Source: Telopea speciosissima
Taxonomy: Eukaryota; Streptophyta; Magnoliopsida; Proteales; Proteaceae
Length of the DNA stretch: 64,000 bases
NCBI RefSeq assembly: GCF_018873765.1
Contig: NC_057926.1
Coordinates: 51,751,878 to 51,815,877 of the forward strand
Reading direction: 5' to 3'
Part shown: positions 30,801-42,800 of the stretch, one piece after another
How the letters are laid out: each line of letters starts with the position of its first letter
How positions within the stretch are numbered: position 1 is the stretch's first letter
Notes under the pieces: model-generated
What the model was told of the DNA's origin: nothing
Databases searched by the model: none
The model's input: only the letters and a program-made list of their open reading frames with translations
Program-made: the position numbers and the translations under genes

Positions 30801-33800
30801 CCATTTATATTATAGGCAAAGATAGCCCAGTACCCACCTATGAAAGCCTTCCTCCATGGTCAACCTACATTTGTCATGTGGTGAGGTGATATGGCAACTG
30901 TAATCTTTGGATGGATAAGGTTCCATCTGGATTTGCCACATGTCAAATTTCGAAGCCAAATTCAATCATATAACACACCATCTAGTGACATTTTGTTCAT
31001 CAATTTCTAGACATCCCTTTATTTTCAACCTTTTTTCAAAGTTAAATATTTCCAACTGATTTTAAAAAGAGGAAAAATTCAGAGATTTATTTCACAGATG
31101 ACCGATTATGTTTTGGATGAAATTTGGTATGTGAGTAGGGGACTCTGGGACCTACTTGCCCACAAAATTTTGGCCTCACCTGAACTGCCCTCTTGCAGAT
31201 AGTAGAGTCACCTAGGAAGGCCTTCCGAGGTGGACTGTGTAGATATTAGAGCCACCTACCATGGTCATCCTGCATAGTCCTATTATATGTCATGTGGCAG
31301 ATCAGGTGGGGCCCAAATTTTGTGGGTAGGTAGGGCCCAAGGCCCCTTACTCGCATGTCAAGTTTCAACCAAAAGGAGTTGGCCACATGGCAAAATGAAG
31401 ACCTTAAATTGACAAGGAAAAGGAATCTTTGGAAAATGGCTGGAAACAAATGGACATCTGAAAATACAAGGGAAAAGTCCAATACATGGAGTGGTGTATG
31501 ATTGAAGTTGGATTGAAACTTTACACACGGGCAATATGGACCATTGTCTGTCAGTCTATCAAATGGTTAGAGTTGCCACATCACCCTTGCATGTGGCATA
31601 ATTAAGTGACCCACATAGAAGGGCTTCCTAGGTGGGCCGTTCAAAGAACCTTTTGCCTAAAGGCTATATGTATGTGTATATAAACAACAACAAAGTACAA
31701 AAGTTAATTTTTATAATATGAATTCAATCTCTCCTAGTGATTTTGTATTAGGGTTAGTCATCTCGTTTAGTGCAAAATCGCTTCTGACCTTGCCAGATAG
31801 TGGACTAGTGTCAACTCATTGGCACAATTCGCAATGGCGTTTCAAAATGGACTAGCAGCCTTTCAAATAGGAGGATGGAAACCACTAGGTAATGTAGTTC
31901 TAGTTGGAATATAATCCAACTAGAAGCCAAAACCAGAATCTGTTCTTCAAAGGGAGATTTGGTTAGGGTTAAATTAATGGGAAAAGTCAAATTTAGGGTT
32001 AGGGTTTAGTGGGGTCTAGGGTTTGAGGTTAGGGTTAAGGTAAGTTGATGTAGGGAAGTCTTCCAGTGAAGGTCTCATTAACAAATAACCAGTCTAAGGC
32101 TGCTAAACAGAATCGGCAGCAAGGTTGGTCGAGTTAGGGTTAGGTTTTTGAAAGAGAGATGAGTGGAGATTCTAGGGTTAGAGTGGGCAGAGTACGATCA
32201 GGTTTGGATCAAGTTCAAAGGGCTAGAAAGATACTCGGTCAAGGTTTGGTAGTATTCTGATGGTTAATAGGTTATGCTGGGCAGGTTATGGGTGGTCTAG
32301 AGGAGTAGAATAGAATGGTTAGGGTTTTGATTCAGGTTCACACTTACTGGTGGATTGAAGAACAAGCTTTGAACAGAACTTTGTTGTTGTAGAATAACTC
32401 TTGAAACCAAAACTTGAATCAGAACTTGACCGTAACAGCAATGGAGAAAACAAGTAACCAAATTGAATCACCCGGGCTTCCCACCTCTAGGTGTCAATCA
32501 GATCAAACACTGATTTGGTCAGCCTTGATCAAACACAAGACAAATTCTTCTTGAAGAAGACAAGTTGCAGCAGCAGCCTTGGAGAGAAATTTTCAAAATT
32601 GTGAGGTGAATAGAGCCCCACGAAAATTAGCTTTATTTATAAGGGCCATAAGGCCTTTTCCTATTCAGCCTAGGGCTAGGAGACAAAGAGTCCCCTAGCT
32701 GACTCTATTACATTGCCAACAAAATAAAAGGGTCATGTGACCACTTTAAGACTTTAAGTGGTCATATGACTACGAAACTATCTAGCCGATTCTATGAGAT
32801 GACAATTAAGTTGTCACATGACAACTTAAAAAAATTACATGACCTACTAAAAACAATTAAACTAATTCAAATTAAAAGGGTCATGTGACCACTTAAGTAG
32901 TCACATGACTATTACATCAAATTAAAAACTAAGTATAGAACTAAAACAGCTAATCCCATATGCAACCCTATTACCTATACTTTAGGTCCATATAAGTGAC
33001 CTATTACATTGAAAACCCATGAGATCAAAGGCCCAACATGTATCTAACCCAACCCTAGACTTATTCCTAAGCAAAGAAGCCCAGTTTGGTGATAAATGTG
33101 CATCACCAGGTCCTGATGGTTACATGGCTATGTTCCTTCAGATCTATTGGGACATTCTCGGAGAGAATATCTGGCATATATTGGTTAGCCTTTTCCATGA
33201 TGGTTGTCTCCTTCACAAAATGAACCATACCCACAAGTTCCACTAACAAGTAACAACAACCATTCAGGTTACTTCATAATATTTGCTGACCTGTAGTATT
33301 CAGTTTTATATGCCGTTTTGGTTTGGGGACTGAAACGAAATTTTAGGAGCTGAAATTAACTAGAAGAACAAATGATATCCTTTATTATAGACCAAATGGG
33401 AATAGTATTAACTGTTAGAGTTATGTATTAAGGGTACTTTGGGAACTATCAGCGACCTTAACCTTATCCTTACCAGAACAGACAGAGTACGAATCATAAC
33501 ACTAAGACATACCAGTCATATGGTCAGTGGCTCCGGAGTCAATGAGCCAGGAAGAGGGTGGAAGAAGCAGATGTAGAGGCTTGCAAGGTGGAAGCTAAAG
33601 AATTTGGCACTGTTAGTGTAGAGGAAGAGCTGCCCAGATCTGACATAACCCTCTGAAATGCTGCAATATCATCTTGAGTGAAGGAATTGGAGTCTGTCTA
33701 TAGTCTAGATGGATATGCCATAGGTTCATCCTCAATCATCATTGTGTGTGCTCTAGCTCGCCATCTGCTACTGCCATGCATACCAGGTGGACAACCATGG

Positions 33801-36800
33801 AGCACCCAATATCTTTCTTTAGCGTACTCAGATTTCCCTCGGTGATCACATCTGAATCTGTCTATGTCATTCCCTCGGGGTGGAACTTGGCCTCTTCCTC
33901 CAACATCTCACATAATATAGGAACACACATGAAAAATGGGGATGATACCCAAACCAAATGAGGAATACACACACTACCCAAGCAGGGACTATTCTGCCCA
34001 GGTATGACTTCTCCAAACAACCTCTGTCGATTCACTGATCCCAGACATGATGAAGATTGAAGAAACATACTTACAAGATAGGGGTAACACCCAAAGTCAA
34101 ATGGGGAGGATATTCTCAATCCAAAAAATCCTTCTCAACATTGAGAAACAAGGTCCGGCAAGCATACAAGGCATACAACTCAAAGAAAGTCAACTCAACC
34201 ACCTTCTGCAAGGTATAACTTCATCACACAACAACTGGAAGGGCTCAAATGGCTTACCTGACCAACATAAAGTAGCTGGAAGCATCACATTCCCACATCA
34301 CAGGCAAACCGGAGAAAAAAGGAGAGCTGGAGGTACCATGGAGATTCCGAGAGAATGAGTTGTGTTTCTTCAGCACTTCACTTGAACAACTGAGACCATA
34401 GGGGAATGAAACTCTTTAAGGTGTAACATCACCTCATAGTAACTCAATAAATCCACACAATACAGTCCACAACCCAAGGCAGCTAAGTATTATCACAGGC
34501 CAAATTTCAGAAACAAGAAAAAACAGGGGAATGGTGCTGGCTATACCTTGACATCAGGGAAGAAATGAGTTGTGGCTCAACAGCCCTTCTCTTCATGAAC
34601 CAAGGTCAAGAGGGGATGAAAGGAGAGCCTAGGGCGATCCAAATGATCCTACCCCAGCCTCGATGTCAGTCAGATGAGAGAGAGAGAGTCCCACTTTGGT
34701 TTGAGCTTCAAAAACTCTATTTCTTCATGTGAGGCCTCCTCTTGATGCTCCAATGATCTTCAAACAAGTTCTTCTCATGGTTTCTTTGAATCTTTCGCAT
34801 AGTATTCTCTTCGTTGGAACCCCTTTGTAACCTAGGGTTCCAAAGAGAGGAAATGGGAGCGGAGAACTCAAAGCACGACTCTCAAACCTAAACCGTGAGC
34901 TCTAATACCAAATCGGAAGTTAGGGGCTGTAAGAGATTAAGGAGAGAGATGAGAGAAGGTTGAAGAAGAAGTAAGGAGATGATGGTAGAGTTTTGTGTGT
35001 TAGACAAATGATCTCTACTACACCTATATTACTTCACTAACATAATATATGGAATTGTATACAACTCCCTACTCCCTGGGGAGCTGAAAAGTAAAAAAGG
35101 ACAAATACAATATAAGACAATAAGTAAATAAACTAGTTTCCAAAGTACCCTTAATACATAACTCTAACATTAACTGCTCTGATACCTTTAATGTGCTCTG
35201 AATCTGTGAAAGAAAAGCCATAGGTGCATCGATATGATAAATCTGTTTACTTTGTTCTCACTTTGTGTAATTATCTATTTGAATATGGCTTCTAAATTTG
35301 TTTATTTATTTCCGTTGTCTTTTGGACATCTTGCTGCGCTCCATGCACTTGTCTTTGGCAATTATGACTGTCTTCTTTCTCCTTCTTTCCTCTCTTGCTC
35401 TTTGTCTACATTTCCTCTCAATAGCGAAGTCTTATGTGCAGTCTAGCTTCCATTATTCGTTGTCCATGCATTTTAAGTTTGTGGATTTTAAGTTAATTGA
35501 CCAAAGGACCCATTCAATTCCTTGATCTCTCTTCCAGGGCAGTGTAATTCCTCATGGGGCAATTCTGGAGGCTTAAAAAGTACAGATGTTTGTACTCCAG
35601 AGGTACTGTTGGTTCTTTTTGTTTTGTTTTGTGTATTCTGTGCCTACTGCCTGCTTCATTTATGTTTTGACTTTTGACTAAATTATGATTCTTTTATCAT
35701 CTTTAACAATGAACTGAAGTGGTTAACTATTTGCATCTGTAGGCTTCATATGATTGTGAAATGCCGAAGGAGTCTGAATCTCCTCGTTTTCAGGCGCTAC
35801 TTCGGCTTACAAGTGCTCCTAGGAAAAGGTTTCCTGGTGATATAAAAAGTTTCTCTCATGAATTGAACTCCAAAGGTGTAAGGCCTTTCCCATTTTGGAA
35901 GCCCCGAGGCTTAAACAATTTAGAGGTATTTGGCATGGTTGCTGGTTGCTATTATTGTTAATTTTTTACTCCATCAACGAATTGGTTCATTTTTAAGATT
36001 TGTCTCCAGGGCTGATTTTGATGTGTTGCTTTGCATCTGTTCATGGTTAAGTGGAATGGTGCTCCTAGTGTTCTTTGATGTTCTTAACATTCTGCATTGT
36101 TCCATACAGGAGGTCTTAGTTGTCATACGGGCAAAATTTGACAAAGCAAAGGAAGAAGTGAACTCTGATCTAGCCATCTTTGCTGGAGATTTGGTTGGAA
36201 TTCTGGAAAAAAATGCAGAAACTCATCCTGATTGGCAGGAAACAATTGAGGATTTGTTGGTTCTAGCACGCCGCTGTGCTGTTATGTCGCCTGGAGAGTT
36301 TTGGCTTCAGTGTGAAGGGATAGTTCAGTATTTGGATGATCGACGTCAAGAGCTTCCTATGGGTATGCTTAAGCAGCTGCACACACGAATGCTTTTCATC
36401 CTCACCAGATGTACGAGATTGTTGCAGTTCCACAAGGAAAGTGGATTAGCTGAGGATGAGCATGTAGTTGGTCTTCGTCAATCTAGAGTTTTGTTTTCTG
36501 ATGATAATAAACAAGTTCCATCAGGCACAGGAAGGGAGGGGAAGGTTTTCAATGCTGCTAGGGGCTCAAAGACCTCCACAAGGAAGTCTTATAGTCAAGA
36601 GCAACGTGGCTTGGATTGGAAGAGAGAGCATGTGACGCAGCCCATTTTCACCCCACCTCCTGTTACAGAATCTCCAAAGAACATTGAATCCCTTGCAAGC
36701 AGGGACCGGATTGCTTCTTGGAAGAAACTACCATCGCCAACTGCAAAAAACCAGAGAGAAGCTGTTTCAGGGAAGGCTGAACGGGCAGTTTCCTTGCAGA

Positions 36801-39800
36801 TGTTAGAGAGCAGGAGAGAAAGTTCTGATGCAGTTGGGGCAACTTTTAAGCCTCCTGAGCTTCCTCCTGCCAAAGATTCCCCTGGACATACTTCCCAACC
36901 TTCCAAGCACCAGCACAAGGTTTCTTGGGGCTACTGGGGTGATCAGCAGAATCTTTCTGATGATACTTCGATCATTTGTCGCATTTGTGAGGAGGAAGTT
37001 CCAACCTCTCATGTAGAAGATCATTCAAGAATCTGTGCAATTGCTGATAGATGTGATCAGAATGGTTTAACTGTTAATGAGCGTCTTATCAGGATTGCGG
37101 AGACTCTTGAGAAAATGGTAGAGTCCCTTTCACACAAGGACTTGCAGAATATGGTAGGAAGCCCAGATGTTGCAAAAGTTTCAAACTCAAGTATTATGGA
37201 AGAATCTGATGGTCTGTCTCCAAAGCTCAGTGATTGGTCCCATAGGGGTTCAGAGGAGATGCTTGATTGCCTTCCTGAAGCTGGTGATTTTGTTTTCGTG
37301 GATGACCTAAAGGGTCCACCATCGATGTCATGTAGAACGCGTTTTGGTCCTAAATCTGATCATGGGATGACAAATTCATCTGCAGGGAGCATGACTCCTC
37401 GATCTCCATTATTGACTCCAAGGGCCAGCTATATAGACTTGCTGTTGACAGGAAAGGGTGCATATGCTGAACATGAAGATCTTCCACAGGTATTTCCTTT
37501 TGTTAATTCTTCACTATCTTTTCTGTTCTGTTTTTCGTTTTTGGCTTGCTTCAGAGGAAAAGGTCAAACTTGGTGGACATATGAGAATGGTTTTAATTGT
37601 AACAAAGAAAGGGTGATGCAAGATAATCAATGGGGCGGGATAACTCTCTATTGATGCTGAAGCCTAACAATAAAATAAAATTTCATTGATCTGTATGGGT
37701 TTCTCTTTGCCAGTTTCCCTATTTTAAAACAATAAAATTCTGATACATAAAAATCAGGCAAGAATTCAAGACAGCATGATACTTATTGATAGTGACTAGG
37801 ACGTACAAGTATTTATTTCTCATACTTGAATTTTACTGTTGATGGTCACTTTGGTATTAAACAAATTTTGAACTGGTGCAGATGAATGAAATTGCAGATA
37901 TTGCTCGATGTGCTGCAAATCCACCAATGGATGATGACCAGTCCATGCCTTATCTGGTTTCCTGTCTTGAAGACCTACGGGTTGTAGTTGACCATAGGAA
38001 ACTAGATGCACTTACTGTGGAGACATTTGGAGCACGCATTGAGAAATTGATTAGGTGAGTATTTAGCTCGACAGATTGCTTACCCCCCTCCCCCTTTTTT
38101 GTGGTGTGCTACCACTGTTTTGATATTACAAGGAAAACTCCCACCCCAACCCAACCTCCTGGGTGAAGGCGAGATTTGATCCCAAGACCTGGTGACAACA
38201 AGCCTGGGTCCTTACCAGCTATGCTAGCTGACACCCTTGATTGCTAAACTTTTGAAAATAAATTCTTCTCTTAATTTGTTCTCAGGTATACTTAAATTTT
38301 AAGTTATATCCAGATAGAAGAATTGTTACTAATGCTATTGCTTTTATTGAAACTTGCATCAAGCTCTTTTGGCAGCTTTTTATTGGTCCTTCATTTGAAG
38401 AGAGTTTTTAGTGCTGAAACTTCCTTTGCTTTCCTTCTTTATAGTTAGTTGTGATTGTGGTTCTATAGGGAAAAATACTTGCAGCTCTGTGAGCTTGTGG
38501 ACGATGAGAAGGTTGATATTACGAGCACTGTAATTGATGAAGATGTCCCCTTGGAAGATGATGTGGTTCGTAGCTTGAGAACGAGTCCTATTCACTCTTC
38601 TAAGGACCGTACTTCCATAGATGACTTTGAAATAATAAAACCAATCAGTCGTGGGGCATTTGGACGAGTTTTCTTGGCGAAGAAGAGAACAACGGGTGAT
38701 CTATTTGCGATTAAGGTATCTATATTTAATGTTTGCAGCTAGATATACTTTTGATGCCTGCTTGAAAGGTATACATTAGAAGTTATCTTTCACTCACATG
38801 TAGTTCAAGAAGGACTTTTAGCAGCTAGTGCTTTGTGTAGATGCTCATATCAAGCTCTATTGGTTCAAGGACTTTTTTTCACTCTCTTTTCTTGCACCTG
38901 TCATGCTCTAATTATTTGTTGTTAATGGTTTTACGTTTCCATGTTATCATATAGGACATTTATGAGTGCGATACTGACTATTTATTTGTTTTTAATATTT
39001 TCGCAGGTTCTTAAGAAGGCAGATATGATCCGTAAGAATGCTGTTGAGAGTATTTTGGCTGAGCGTGACATCTTGATTTCAGTCCGCAATCCTTTTGTGG
39101 TGAGCAGGTCTAGCGAGTGAAGTATTTCTTTCAAACTACGATTTAATTCCTTCTCAGTCTAACTGGAATTCTAATTGTATCAGGTGCGCTTCTTCTATTC
39201 TTTTACATGCCGTGACAACTTATATCTTGTCATGGAATACTTGAATGGAGGAGATCTGTATTCATTGCTGAGGAATTTAGGATGCTTGGACGAAGATGTT
39301 GCTCGCATATATATTGCTGAAGTTGTAAGCTCAAGTTTATTCTCTGGGAAATATGTTGTTTCTTTGTTTGAATGTAACTATTTGACTTTCATAAGTAATT
39401 TCATGCAGGTGCTTGCACTGGAATACTTGCATTCACTACGTGTAGTTCATCGTGATTTGAAGCCCGATAATTTGTTGATTGCACATGACGGTCATATCAA
39501 GGTTAATATGTTTCCACTTTTTGATAGAATCTAGGGAATGTAGGGCTTCATGAGGAGTATATTTGGTTTGTTTTCAGATAATTGCTTTTTGAAATGGCAT
39601 CGTGATCTTAGTGATTGATCTCGTTCTCTATAACATATGCATTTAAAGTGCTGAAGTACATCTATCATTTCTTTATTTGTTCACTGTTTACATTCCATGT
39701 AGGTTTGTTTTGTCATTTAGCCTAGTTTATGTACTTATCATTGTTTACTGCCTTGGTATCTGACAGCACTATATAATGGTTGTTTACTGCCTTGGTATCT

Positions 39801-42800
39801 GACAGTACTATATGGTGGGCAGATGCATTGTCTTGTGGCATTTACTGTGTTCAAGAGTCAAATAGCTTTGCTTGTTTGCTACTGTATTCCTTTACCCTTT
39901 ATTTACTCTTAGTGTATTATAGGGCCCCTCCCCTCTCTCCCTAATGGGTACTGTCTGTGTTGTTGTTTACAATAATTATATATCCTTATGCTAAATGTTA
40001 ATATGTTCTAGCTTTTCTTCTGAGCAGTTGACAGACTTTGGGCTTTCAAAGGTTGGTCTCATCAACAGCACCGATGATTTGTCTGGTCCAGCAGTTAGTG
40101 GGACTTCTTTGCTTGGAGAAGATGAACCACAGTTCTCTGTATCTGAGAAATTGAATCAGCGGGAAAGACGGCAAAAACGTTCAGCTGTGGGAACTCCTGA
40201 TTATTTGGCTCCAGAGATACTCTTAGGGACTGGACATGGTGTGTAAAGCTTTATTAGTTTGTGGCTTCTGTGTGTATTTATTAGCTCATAGATTTTTTTT
40301 TAATATTATATTGTTTACATCTTGAAATTCCAGAATTTCTAATCCTTGATATTCTTTTGTTTACTCAGGCACAACTGCAGATTGGTGGTCTGTGGGTGTT
40401 ATTCTTTTTGAGCTGATTGTTGGCATACCACCCTTTAATGCAGAGCATCCACAGGTTATTATCTTGATCTTTATTTTGCTTCTAGAAATCTTTTTTGACG
40501 TTAAACTTTACTATGCTTTTAATTCATTTTTGTTTCTCTAACTTAATGGAATTTGACTCTGCATATTTTCAGCATGAGGATTGATCTAGTTGTCTTAATG
40601 TTTTGTTTAATCGAAGGATTCATAATAGTTATTACCAGCTTATTGATTCTTATCAACCAATATTATTCCTATACTGCACTGCAATGGTAGAATTCTTATG
40701 TCTGTATTCATGTGCGCGTGTGTGCAAAAGCATGCACAAAATTTTGTTCTCTGTTCTGCTATTTGTTGCCAGTTTTAAGTATTGATGGGATGGTTGTTTA
40801 ATTCCTTATTTGCTTGTAGACTATTTTTGACAATATACTCAATCGTAAAATTCCTTGGCCCCGGGTGCCTGAAGAGATGAGCCTTGAAGCGGAAGATCTA
40901 ATTGATCGGTAAGAAAATCTGTTTCTGTTGCCATGGTTTACAAACATGTTTTTTTTACTTGTTCCAACGCCAATGAGTACTGGTATGGTGGTATTTTGTT
41001 TAGTTGGAGTTTCTTTTGGGTCCATGTAGACGCTCAGACACTTCTGTCTAAGGAGAAAATGTTGAGAAATCATAGAAATTCATGTTTAAATATATAAAAT
41101 AATAACAATAAATTCATTATTTATTTTATATTTTCATTTCTATGTGGGCCACCCAAACTGCCTGGTGTTAAATGCATGCGGGCAGTCATGTTTGCTCCTT
41201 GTCCATCTAGTCAATGGTTGCCATTTGGGCTGGGCATGTAGCATGAGGTACCATAGCTCAACCTTCCAAACTTGCTCCATTGCCTCTCCTGTATCTGAAG
41301 ATCAGAGTGAAATTATCCATGGATGTTTGTAAATTGTAATATGATCAGATTACATTGTGAGTTGAATGGTCCAAAATTTATCATCGTAGTTCCACACCTT
41401 AATGACAATGCATTTACAAACTGGTATTACCAACATTTAGTTGCATAAATTCAGATTGTTTAGGGAACTTCCATAAATAGCTGATTGTGAAAGGAGATCT
41501 TATCTTCTTGATTGGAACTTGTGAATCTGTCAAGATATTCATGATCTAGCACAATATTTTATTTATTATACCTCTTAATGTGTGTGCATGTGTGCCTTTA
41601 TGTTTCTATGTGCGTTTTTGAGAACTTGTGAATCTGTCCTCGAGGATTTTCTATGTTTCTATAACCGACCCCATTTAGTTAGGATAAGGCTGAGTTGTTG
41701 TTGTGAACAAGAAACTTAAATGATGTATATATCTGACCATTTTTTTGGAACTTCACTGAAACATGTATGATATGAAAATTGATTGTTCAGTTTCGAGAGG
41801 GCACTGTACTAGGGTGCTATGGATTTCTTGTTTGTACTTTGAAGTTTGAACTCCAAACAGCTCTCTCTTGAATCAGATTTGAGCCTCAATGATTACCTAG
41901 ATTTTTCAAAACCCTTATTGGGCTTAACCTAGTATGCATAGAAGGTTTATCTAAACCAAAAGTGGGTGTGCATGAGAACTGAAGGAGTATTATCCAAAGC
42001 TGATAAGTAACTGTTCTAAACAACAAAATGGGACCTGAAATCAAATCTTCTATTTTTATTTAAATTGTGAGATCGGCTGACATCTCCAAGTTAACCTGGC
42101 ATACCCTGGCAGTCCAATGGTGTCACACGGTACTTACTTTCTGGGGTCGATCTGTGATCTGGGTTTTGTACATTGCGATGATCAATATGGCCACTGTCAG
42201 TTCTTGTGCAATGCATTGTATATATATTAATAACATGAAAGTTGTTTCTGATTTCGTGTCACAGATTATTGACAGAAGATCCTAATCAGAGACTTGGAGC
42301 TAAAGGAGCGTCAGAGGTAATCTTGTTAATTGATTTCTGGGATTAGATTATATCTAGGCATAGAAACTCTTGACTTCCTCTTGGAAGCGATTCCAACAGA
42401 GGATTATAATTAATCAGAGAAATATGATCCAGGTGAAGCAACATGCATTCTTCAAAGATATCAACTGGGACACGCTTGCCAGGCAGAAGGTGGACACTAT
42501 ATATAATCTACCTCATTTCTTCTATCTGGTTTTTTACTCATGTGGTAATGACATTTGACTGATCTGAATTGGCACATCTGTTATAGGCTGCATTTGTTCC
42601 TGCTTCAGAGAGCGCACTTGATACAAGCTACTTCACAAGCCGATACTCCTGGAATACTTCAGAGGAACGTGTTGATGCAGCCAGTGAATTTGATGATTCC
42701 AGTGACAATGGTAGCTTGAGTGGCAGCAGTAGCTGCCTGAGCAATCGCCAGGAGGAATTGGTAACCACCTTTAAAAGTTGATTTACTTTTGAGCCTTCAG

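Noticed and set aside
31990..32040. Interstitial telomere array
   Set aside because: Only a few imperfect TTTAGGG-like units, without regular tandem order; chance or retrotransposon leader is more likely.
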